The position numbers and the translations under genes were made by a program. DNA of 42,147 nt, taken from NCBI GenBank assembly GCA_903928225.1, contig CAIYPU010000124.1:1-42147 (forward strand), written 5' to 3'. Positions 35,649-42,147 of the stretch are shown piece by piece (position 1 is the stretch's first letter; every line of letters starts with the position of its first letter). The notes under the pieces are model-generated. The model did not search any database. It was not told the DNA's origin and worked only from the letters and a program-made list of their open reading frames with translations. The stretch is from an uncultured Chlorobiaceae bacterium (lineage in GTDB: Bacteria > Bacteroidota > Chlorobiia > Chlorobiales > Chlorobiaceae).

Positions 35649-35698
35649 CAAAGGGACAAAAAGGACTGCAGGGACAACAGCGACAAAAATTCAAATCC
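35649..35698. repeat. Dispersed ~50-bp module, copy 2
   Basis: Near-identical to 2702-2752 over about 50 bases, from CAAAGGGACAAAAAGG to TTCAAATCC. The two copies are in the same orientation in the window. Confidence 0.85.
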
Positions 35699-35717
35699 CC
35701 TAACCAATCCCCTGCAC

Positions 35718-35822
35718 CCACTTTCCACTTTCCACTTTCCACTTTCCACTTTCCACTTTCCAGCTCCCAGCTCCCAGCTCCCAGCACTCAGTCCTCAGCA
35801 CTCAGTCCTCAGTCCTCAGTCC
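35718..35822. repeat. Heptanucleotide array 3b, fifteen units on one grid
   Basis: CCACTTT six times, CCAGCTC three times, CCAGCAC, TCAGTCC, TCAGCAC, then TCAGTCC three times: 105 bases with no phase change although the unit changes four times. The units share a YCA start, which suggests one degenerate family and not several unrelated repeats. Confidence 0.95.
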
Positions 35823-35832
35823 CCTCCAAAAA

Positions 35833-35868
35833 AAAAGCTGCCTCGGCATTGCTTCCGAGACAGCTTTT
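35833..35868 (-). terminator. rpsA rho-independent terminator
   Basis: Stem AAAAGCTGCCTCGG (35833-35846) with CCGAGACAGCTTTT (35855-35868), one mismatch, eight-base loop. On the minus strand it is followed by a run of nine T, so it ends the cmk-rpsA transcript 20-60 bases after the rpsA stop. Confidence 0.88.
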
Positions 35869-35890
35869 CTGAGTGATGTAACCCAGCCTC

Positions 35891-37675
35891 TTACTTATCG
35901 GCAGATTTTTCCCCGCCCTTTTTATCTCCTGACTTGAAAGGAGGCTCCAGCTCGGCTGTTGCCGCTTCGATCTCCTTCTTTTCATTGGGATGGGCCTGCA
36001 GGTAGGCTTCGATCTCTTCCTTGCTCTTGTCCTTGAAGTACTCGAGGGCGGAAAGGATAATGCGCTTGTTCTCCTTGTCGAACTCGATGACGCGGAGCGG
36101 AAGCTCATCGCCGATCCTGAAAGACGAATGAATGTCTTTCACTCCGCCCTGAAGCAGGTGGGATACCGGTACGAAACCATCGACTTCACCAGGCAGGATA
36201 ACAATGACGCCCTTCTCGATGATCTGTGAGATCTGGCCGGGAGTTTCAGCTCCAACGGCATATTTCTGCTCGAACTCATCCCAGGGGTCCTGGTTGATCT
36301 GCTTGTGGCCAAGGGCAATGCGGCGCGCATGCACGTCGAACTTGAGGACCTTGACCTCGAGTTCCTGGTTCTTCTTGACCAGTTCGCTCGGATGGCGGAT
36401 TTTCTTGGTCCAGGAAAGGTCGGAGATATGTACCAGGCCGTCCACACCGGGCTCGAGCTCGACAAAGACGCCGAAATCGGTGATGTTGCTGACGGTGCCC
36501 TTATGCATTGAACCTTCGACATATTTCTCGGAAAGCGCAATCCACGGATCTTCGTTCACGCGCTTCATGGAGAGCGAAAGCTTGGTGTGGTCCTTGTCGA
36601 TATTCAGGATCACGCATTCGACTTCCTGGCCAAGCGTGACGAACTGGCCGGGATGCTTGATATGCTGCGTCCAGCTCATCTCGGAAATGTGCACGAGGCC
36701 TTCGATGCCTTTCTCGATCTCGACAAAAGCGCCGTAATCGGTGATGGACACGACGCGGCCCTGGGCTTTCGACCCGACCGGGTACTTGAGTTCGATATTT
36801 TCCCAGGGGTGGGATTCGAGCTGCTTCATGCCGAGAGAGACCCTCTTGGTGTTCTCGTCGAAACCGACGACAACGACCTTGATCGGCTGATCGAGCTCGA
36901 CAACTTCGGAAGGATGGTTGATCCTGCCCCATGTGATATCGGTGATGTGGACGAGGCCGTCGAGACCGCCGAGATCGACGAAAATACCGAAGTCGGTGAT
37001 ATTCTTGACGGTACCTTCGAGCACCATGCCCACCTTGATGTTGGCAAGCATTTCCTCGCGCCTGGCTGCATAAGCCTCCTCGAGAATGACCTTATGGCTG
37101 ACGACAATGTTCTGGGTGACCGGATTGATCTTGACAACCCTGAACTCCATGGTCTGGCCGACGAGGGCATCGAAGTCGCGGACCGGTTTGACGTCGATCT
37201 GCGAACCGGGAAGGAAGGCTTCCACACCGGAAAGTGAAACGGTCATGCCGCCTTTGACGCGGTTGATGATTTTGCCGGTGATGATCGTGTCGTTTTCAAT
37301 CGAATCGTAAATCTTGTCCCATATCCTCAGAACATCAGCTTTTTTCTTCGAAAGGATCAGCTGTCCCATCTTGTCTTCGATGTTCTCGAGGTAGACTTCG
37401 ACATCGTCGCCGACCTTGACCTCGTCATCGGCCCTGAACTCGAGAAGGGAAACGATACCTTCCGACTTGAACCCGACGTCGATGGTGACATCCTTGTTCG
37501 AAATGGAGACGATCCTGCCTTTGACAATCTCGTTTTCGGAGATCTCGTTGAGCGTGCTCGTATAGAGCTGCTCCATCTGTGAGAGTTCCGCCGGCTCGTA
37601 GTGAGCGTAAAACTTGATTTTTTTCCTTGCAGGCCTGTCCTTGACCTTTTTTTCCTGTGTGAGTGCTTCTGCCAT
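35891..37675 (-). CDS. rpsA: 30S ribosomal protein S1
   Basis: Binds mRNA on the 30S subunit and helps start translation on mRNAs with weak Shine-Dalgarno sequences. 594 residues with six S1 repeats starting near residues 54, 135, 217, 303, 390 and 476; the best conserved are [20 protein letters not shown] and [20 protein letters not shown]. The tail is Glu/Lys-rich and ends [15 protein letters not shown] lies upstream of the ATG. It is downstream of cmk, the classic cmk-rpsA pairing. Confidence 0.97.
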   Translation of the reverse strand: MAEALTQEKKVKDRPARKKIKFYAHYEPAELSQMEQLYTSTLNEISENEIVKGRIVSISNKDVTIDVGFKSEGIVSLLEFRADDEVKVGDDVEVYLENIEDKMGQLILSKKKADVLRIWDKIYDSIENDTIITGKIINRVKGGMTVSLSGVEAFLPGSQIDVKPVRDFDALVGQTMEFRVVKINPVTQNIVVSHKVILEEAYAARREEMLANIKVGMVLEGTVKNITDFGIFVDLGGLDGLVHITDITWGRINHPSEVVELDQPIKVVVVGFDENTKRVSLGMKQLESHPWENIELKYPVGSKAQGRVVSITDYGAFVEIEKGIEGLVHISEMSWTQHIKHPGQFVTLGQEVECVILNIDKDHTKLSLSMKRVNEDPWIALSEKYVEGSMHKGTVSNITDFGVFVELEPGVDGLVHISDLSWTKKIRHPSELVKKNQELEVKVLKFDVHARRIALGHKQINQDPWDEFEQKYAVGAETPGQISQIIEKGVIVILPGEVDGFVPVSHLLQGGVKDIHSSFRIGDELPLRVIEFDKENKRIILSALEYFKDKSKEEIEAYLQAHPNEKKEIEAATAELEPPFKSGDKKGGEKSADK

Positions 37676-37762
37676 TAAATGTTATCCTTCCTCTCTTGAA
37701 TTTACCTGTCGGCAGCGAGAGATTTCAGCCGGAGGGTTTATGGTTGATAAAAACCTTTTCGT

Positions 37763-38476
37763 TCAACAATCGTTCTTTATCCTTGCAAGCGCAAGGTCGT
37801 ATACCTTTCGGACCTGGTCTTCGACCGTCAGTTCCGACGTGTCGATTTCAACGGAGTCCGGATGTTTTTTCAGGGGGGCATGCTCGCGTTCGGCATCGGC
37901 CCTGTCCCTTTCGAGTATCTCCTGCTCGAGCGTCTCGAGAGCCGGAAGACCGGACATATCCGCACTCTTCGAAGCAAGTTCGGCATATCGCCGCTTCGCC
38001 CTCCGGAGCGCGTCCGCGACGAGAAAAATTTTCAGTTCGGCTTCAGGGAAAACCACCGTTCCGATATCCCTGCCGTCCATGACGACTCCTTTTCGGCGTC
38101 CTAGGTCCTGCTGCAGCGACCTGAGCCTGTCGCGGACTGGCTTGAGCGAACTGATGAAACTCACTTCGCGGCTGACCCGGTTCTCCCTGATGGCTTCGCT
38201 GACATCGCTGCCGTCAAGGAAGATGCGGTCACCTACGAAACGGATCGAAATATTTTCCAGCAATGTGCCGACGCTGTCCGGCATGCGTTTCAACTCTTCG
38301 AGCATACCCAGCCGGATGGCTTTCAGGGTCACGGAACGGTACATGGCACCGGTATCGATATAGATGTATCCGAGCTGCCTGGCGACGATCCTCGCCGTCG
38401 TGCTTTTGCCCGATGCGGCCGGTCCGTCTATCGCAATGATGATCTGTTTCGTGCTTTTTTCCTGTTCCACTGGCAT
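37763..38476 (-). CDS. cmk: Cytidylate kinase
   Basis: Phosphorylates CMP and dCMP. 237 residues. P-loop [16 protein letters not shown] at about 14-29, [16 protein letters not shown], and the CMP-binding/lid part [22 protein letters not shown] followed by the Arg-rich [10 protein letters not shown]. It is 87 bp upstream of rpsA on the same strand, with ychF divergent. Confidence 0.96.
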   Translation of the reverse strand: MPVEQEKSTKQIIIAIDGPAASGKSTTARIVARQLGYIYIDTGAMYRSVTLKAIRLGMLEELKRMPDSVGTLLENISIRFVGDRIFLDGSDVSEAIRENRVSREVSFISSLKPVRDRLRSLQQDLGRRKGVVMDGRDIGTVVFPEAELKIFLVADALRRAKRRYAELASKSADMSGLPALETLEQEILERDRADAEREHAPLKKHPDSVEIDTSELTVEDQVRKVYDLALARIKNDC

Positions 38477-38585
38477 TTTACATTAGCCTGCCATTTTATA
38501 AAAATTATTTGCTTTTTCCAAACATATTGGTTACATGTTAGAGCCGCATGGATTTGCGGCCGATCAACCAACCAACTCATTGTCT

Positions 38586-39677
38586 ATGTCTCTTCGATGC
38601 GGCATTGTCGGACTTCCCAACGTCGGAAAGTCGACGCTATTCAATGCCATCACCGCCAAACAGGCTGAAGCCGCCAACTACCCGTTCTGCACCATAGAGC
38701 CCAACGTCGGGTCGGTCCTCGTACCGGACGACCGGATGCAGAAGATCGCCAGCGTCGTCAAAACGCCGACACTGGTGCCTGCGATGCTTGAAATCGTCGA
38801 TATCGCCGGGCTGGTGAGGGGGGCGAGCAAAGGCGAAGGCCTCGGCAACCAGTTCCTTTCCCATATCAGGGAGGTCGATGCGATCGTCCATGTCGTCCGC
38901 TGTTTCGACGACGAAAACATTATCCATGTCGAAGGGAAAATCAATCCTGCGGCAGACATCGAAACGATTGAAACCGAACTCATGCTGGCTGACCTCGAAA
39001 GCATGGAGCGCCGAATCGATCGCCTGAAGAAAAATGTGCGCAAGGAAAAAGAGCTGCAGCTGCAGGTAGACCTCGCGGAAAAAATCATCGGGGGCCTCAG
39101 CAAAGGCATCCCGGTTCGAACGATTGTCGAAACAGCCGAAGAAAAAGAGATCGCCCGCCAGTTCTTCCTGCTCTCTTCAAAACCGGTGCTGTTTGCCGCA
39201 AACGTATCGGAAAACGACCTGCCCGAGGGCAACGCCTATACGCGGCAGGTAGCGGAAATCGCGGCAGCTGAGGGGGCAAAGATGCTGGTCATCAGCGCCA
39301 GGGCGGAAGCAGATATCGCCGAGCTTCCCGAAGAGGAGCGCCCGGAATTTCTCGAAAGCCTCGGCCTCGAAATGTCCGGCCTCGACCGCCTTATCCGGAC
39401 GGCTTACGACCTTCTCGGCCTGCAGACCTATTTCACCGCCGGAGAAAAGGAAGTCCATGCATGGACCATCCGCAAGGGTGCCGCCGCCCCGGAAGCCGCG
39501 GGAGCAATCCATTCGGATTTCGAAAAAGGCTTTATCCGCGCGGAAGTCATGTACTACCGCGACCTGATCGATCTCGGATCCGAGCAGAAAGTCAGGGAAG
39601 CGGGCAAGCTCCGCTCAGAAGGACGGGATTATATCGTCAGGGACGGCGATGTGATCGTCTTCCGCTTCAATGTGTAA
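38586..39677 (+). CDS. ychF: Universally conserved ATPase YchF/OLA1
   Basis: Obg-family P-loop NTPase that prefers ATP and associates with ribosomes. The start ATG at 38586 ([20 protein letters not shown]) gives the standard 363 residues; an upstream in-frame Met at 38535 would add 17 non-conserved residues. P-loop GLPNVGKST, then [20 protein letters not shown]. The base-recognition motif is NVSE (in FAANVSEND), the NxxE form that explains ATP use. The C-terminal TGS-like domain ends [11 protein letters not shown]. Confidence 0.97.
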   Translation: MSLRCGIVGLPNVGKSTLFNAITAKQAEAANYPFCTIEPNVGSVLVPDDRMQKIASVVKTPTLVPAMLEIVDIAGLVRGASKGEGLGNQFLSHIREVDAIVHVVRCFDDENIIHVEGKINPAADIETIETELMLADLESMERRIDRLKKNVRKEKELQLQVDLAEKIIGGLSKGIPVRTIVETAEEKEIARQFFLLSSKPVLFAANVSENDLPEGNAYTRQVAEIAAAEGAKMLVISARAEADIAELPEEERPEFLESLGLEMSGLDRLIRTAYDLLGLQTYFTAGEKEVHAWTIRKGAAAPEAAGAIHSDFEKGFIRAEVMYYRDLIDLGSEQKVREAGKLRSEGRDYIVRDGDVIVFRFNV

Positions 39678-39706
39678 CCCATCATTCCAAAACGACGGCC
39701 CCGGCA

Positions 39707-40522
39707 ATGTCCCATAAAGTAACCCCAGAAAGCCCGATAGGCATTTTCGATTCGGGAATCGGCGGACTGACTGTCGTAAAAGCGGTGCAGGCCGCATTGC
39801 CCCAGGAGAAAATCATCTATTTCGGCGATACGGCGAGGGTGCCTTACGGCCCCAAATCGCAGGTCACCATCCGGAAGTATGCGGCCGACGATACGGCCAT
39901 CCTCATGAGGTACCAGCCCAAGATGATCATCGTTGCCTGCAACACCGTATCCGCGCTCGCGTTCGATGTCGTCGAGAAGGCATGCGGCACCATCCCGGTG
40001 ATCGGCGTGCTCAAGGCCGGCGCAAGGCTGGCTGTCCAGGCGACGAAAAACAACCGTATCGGGGTCATCGGCACCCAGGCGACCATCTGCTCGAACGCTT
40101 ACGCCGCAACGATAAACAGGCTCGACCCCGAAACGCAGGTTTTTTCAAAAGCCTGTCCCCTCTTCGTTCCGCTGGCAGAGGAGGGAATGATCGACCATCC
40201 CGCTACAAGGCTCATCGCCGCAGACTACCTCAGAGAGTTCGAAGCAAACGGCATCGATACGCTGGTGCTCGGCTGCACCCATTATCCGATCCTGCGCAGG
40301 GTCATCGAGGAAACCCTCGGACCGGCCATCCGCATCATCGATTCGGCCGAAGCGATCGCACTGAGAACAAGGGAACTTCTCGAAGAATCCGGAATGTTGA
40401 ACAACACAGGAGAGCAGGCATCGCCTCACCTGATGGTAAGCGACCTTCCGCAGAAATTCAGCAGGATCTACAAGCTCTTCATGGGATCCGAACTGCATGA
40501 TGTCGAACTGGTGGAAGTATAG
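39707..40522 (+). CDS. murI: Glutamate racemase
   Basis: Makes D-glutamate for peptidoglycan. The frame is open much further upstream (through ychF). The true start is the ATG at 39707, because the following [20 protein letters not shown] begins the family fold and 271 residues is the normal length. Both catalytic cysteines are present: [12 protein letters not shown] and [20 protein letters not shown] is the third signature. It starts 29 bp after ychF. Confidence 0.96.
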   Translation: MSHKVTPESPIGIFDSGIGGLTVVKAVQAALPQEKIIYFGDTARVPYGPKSQVTIRKYAADDTAILMRYQPKMIIVACNTVSALAFDVVEKACGTIPVIGVLKAGARLAVQATKNNRIGVIGTQATICSNAYAATINRLDPETQVFSKACPLFVPLAEEGMIDHPATRLIAADYLREFEANGIDTLVLGCTHYPILRRVIEETLGPAIRIIDSAEAIALRTRELLEESGMLNNTGEQASPHLMVSDLPQKFSRIYKLFMGSELHDVELVEV

Positions 40523-40591
40523 TCAGGCAAATTCACAACCATCGGCTTTTCAGCCCATGCAAGGAATCATTATCGAATCAACCGGCTAAAC

Positions 40592-41566
40592 GTGAAAGTC
40601 AACCTGGACAGAACATCATCGGGCTTCTGCATCGGCGTGCAGGGAACCATCCATGTCGCCGAAGAGAAACTCAGGGAAAACGGCCATCTGTATTCACTCG
40701 GCGACGTTGTCCATAACGAAGTCGAAGTGAAAAGGCTCGAAGGGCTCGGCCTCGTCACCATCGATGAACAGCAGTTGTCCACCCTCAAGGATGCGCCGGT
40801 GCTCATCAGGGCGCACGGCGAACCTCCATCCACCTACAGGACGGCGGAAGGAAACAGCCTCGAGGTGACGGACACCACCTGCCCGGTCGTCTCGAAACTG
40901 CAGCGAACGGCACGGCTGCTCCACCAGCTCGGCTATCAGGTCATCATCTACGGAAAACACTCCCATCCCGAGGTCATCGGCATCAACGGACAGTGCGACA
41001 ACCGGGCAGTCATCATCAAGCATGCGGACCTTTCCGACCCGGAAGAGATCAGCGCGCTGGACCTTTCCAGAAAATCCGCGCTCATCTCCCAGACCACCAT
41101 GGACGTTCCGGGCTTCCACGAACTGAAGGAGAATCTCGAAAAACTGTTCGCCGGCAGCGATACCGCCGAACCCTGGATGGCAATCCGGGATATCGACATC
41201 ACCGCGGAAATGACCGGCTCGAGGCCCATGCCGCAGCATGTATACAAGGACACCATCTGCATCCAGGTATCGAGCAGGAACCGGAAGCTGCACGATTTCG
41301 CCCTTGCAAACGAGTGTATCGTCTTCGTTGCAGGCAAGAAAAGTTCGAACGGGCAGGTGCTCTTCAATATCTGCAGGGCCGCCAATCCCAGAAGCTATTT
41401 CATCGAAGACATCGACGATCTTGAAGAGGAGTGGCTGAAAAACGACGACGGCACTTCCGTCGCATCCGTCGGCATCTGCGGGGCGACCTCGACGCCGATG
41501 TGGCTGCTCGAGAAAGTCGCCAGGCATATCGAAGAACGTTTCGGGAACAATAATTCTCTGCCATGA
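40592..41566 (+). CDS. ispH: 4-hydroxy-3-methylbut-2-enyl diphosphate reductase
   Basis: Last enzyme of the MEP pathway, giving IPP and DMAPP for carotenoids, bacteriochlorophyll tails and quinones. Fe-S ligands are Cys13 (GFCIGV), Cys97 (TTCPVV) and Cys223 ([10 protein letters not shown]). His41, His75 and His125/Glu127 (HSHPEVIG) line the active site. The 324-residue chain is slightly long. The start is a GTG. Just before it a ten-codon frame (40557-40589) ends two bases upstream, possibly by chance. The TGA overlaps the next gene's ATG (ATGA). Confidence 0.95.
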   Translation: MKVNLDRTSSGFCIGVQGTIHVAEEKLRENGHLYSLGDVVHNEVEVKRLEGLGLVTIDEQQLSTLKDAPVLIRAHGEPPSTYRTAEGNSLEVTDTTCPVVSKLQRTARLLHQLGYQVIIYGKHSHPEVIGINGQCDNRAVIIKHADLSDPEEISALDLSRKSALISQTTMDVPGFHELKENLEKLFAGSDTAEPWMAIRDIDITAEMTGSRPMPQHVYKDTICIQVSSRNRKLHDFALANECIVFVAGKKSSNGQVLFNICRAANPRSYFIEDIDDLEEEWLKNDDGTSVASVGICGATSTPMWLLEKVARHIEERFGNNNSLP

Positions 41567-42147
41567 ACCCTGTTTCACTCATTATCAACGGCAAACCGGT
41601 TTCAGCGGCACCGGGTTCCTCAATTCTCGAGGCTGCGGCATCAGCCGGGATCACCATCCCTACGCTCTGTTTCAATGAATCCCTCCATCTTACCGGTTCA
41701 TGCTGGATGTGCATCGTCGAGATCATGGGTAAAAACCGCTTCGTTCCGGCATGCAGCACCAGGGTTTCTGACGGCATGGTCATCGAAACGGAGAATGAAG
41801 AGCTCGATGCCATGCGCCGTCAGAGCCTCGAACGCATCGTCAGCCGGCACTGCGGCGACTGTCTTGGGCCGTGCGAACGCTCCTGCCCGGCAGGGTGCGA
41901 CATCCCCGATTTCATTTCCGCCATCGCACGCGGCGACGACCGTGAAGCTCTGAGGATCATCAGGCAAACCATCCCGCTTCCCGGAATACTCGGCCGGATA
42001 TGCCCCGCACCTTGTGAAGACGAATGCAGGCGGCAGGGTATGGACAAGCCCGTGTCCATCTGCGCACTGAAGCGCTATGCCGCAGATTGCGATCTTCGCC
42101 GTCCCGTAAAAGTGCTGCCCGAGGTTGCGCCGGAAACGTGGAAAAAA
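41563..42147 (+). CDS. 2Fe-2S / glutamate-synthase-small-subunit-like flavoprotein (5' part)
   Basis: The frame stays open from the ATG at 41563 to the window edge (195 codons), so the gene is cut off. Residues 1-80 are a plant-type 2Fe-2S domain like the start of NuoG, with ligands Cys36, Cys47, Cys50 and Cys64. Residues 90-175 are the Fer4_20 (DPD domain II) module: [17 protein letters not shown], then [13 protein letters not shown], as found before FAD/NAD(P) domains in GltD and related oxidoreductases. The missing part should hold the FAD and NAD(P)H folds. It overlaps ispH by four bases. The exact electron partner is unknown. Confidence 0.85.
   Translation, partial: MNPVSLIINGKPVSAAPGSSILEAAASAGITIPTLCFNESLHLTGSCWMCIVEIMGKNRFVPACSTRVSDGMVIETENEELDAMRRQSLERIVSRHCGDCLGPCERSCPAGCDIPDFISAIARGDDREALRIIRQTIPLPGILGRICPAPCEDECRRQGMDKPVSICALKRYAADCDLRRPVKVLPEVAPETWKK

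Larger units (their letters stand above)
35526..35830. repeat. Repeat island 3 between convergent era and rpsA (no gene)
   Basis: No credible gene. From left: heptamer array 3a (35534-35589), GC palindrome copy 2 (35597-35611), four CCACTTT-like units (35612-35639), copy 2 of the 50-bp module (35649-35698) and heptamer array 3b (35718-35822). The outer arrays face opposite ways: GAGGACT type next to era and TCAGTCC type next to rpsA. The rpsA terminator follows. Open frames here are repeat translations. Confidence 0.9.

Noticed and set aside
39461-39706. Long N-terminal extension of glutamate racemase
   Set aside because: The extra 82 codons lie inside ychF in another frame; the normal MurI fold begins at 39707.

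Overview
The window looks like chromosomal DNA of a green sulfur bacterium (phylum Chlorobi, family Chlorobiaceae). It carries a CruA-type lycopene cyclase, a CrtC-type carotenoid 1,2-hydratase, and a Rieske/cytochrome b pair in which the cytochrome b has b6-type heme-ligand spacing and a Pro/Ala-rich N-terminal extension. It also has a menaquinone methyltransferase, and short heptanucleotide repeat arrays between genes. I cannot name the genus or species from the sequence alone. Almost all of the window is ordinary, densely packed housekeeping and photosynthesis-related sequence. I see no prophage, transposase, CRISPR array, toxin-antitoxin pair or defence island.

Layout, left to right. (1) 25-3010: a nucleobase permease (-), a YdcF/ElyC-like membrane protein (+), then a 600-bp repeat island. 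(2) 3011-5126: a ferrochelatase-like gene and an HlyD-type efflux adaptor (both -). (3) 5380-6526: hisI and menG, overlapping (+). (4) 6571-11991: a tight five-gene minus-strand run, read as LolD-like ATPase, cruA, ligA, LOG-family protein, VanZ-like protein. (5) 12322-20657: a plus-strand run of modD-modB-modC, a pteridine-reductase-like SDR, three small YqjD/YqjE-like envelope proteins, and a 1163-residue GH13 protein. (6) 20773-25703: minus strand, gltX, tRNA-Phe, crtC, petC, petB. (7) 26017-28732: ftsH, a half-size TauE/SafE protein and an HU/IHF gene (+). (8) 28767-32568: mtaB, apt, an NhaD-like antiporter and a small hypothetical (-). (9) 32743-35525: a coiled-coil/winged-helix protein (+), rodA (-), era (+). 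(10) 35526-38476: a second large repeat island, rpsA and cmk (-). (11) 38586-42147: ychF, murI, ispH and the start of an Fe-S flavoprotein that runs off the window (+).

Several genes serve photosynthetic membranes. CruA and CrtC act on carotenoids, IspH makes the isoprenoid precursors, and MenG finishes the quinone that PetBC oxidises. GltX supplies Glu-tRNA, which feeds tetrapyrrole synthesis by the C5 route in this phylum.

The most unusual material is not a gene. Three intergenic islands are built from 7-nt units that stay on one 7-nt grid even where the unit sequence changes. All three lie between convergent genes. Where an array runs into a gene end it supplies the last codons and the TGA stop of that gene (YdcF-like, ferrochelatase-like and GH13 genes). 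Because 7 is not divisible by 3, the GAGGACT strand of such an array stops translation in every frame.
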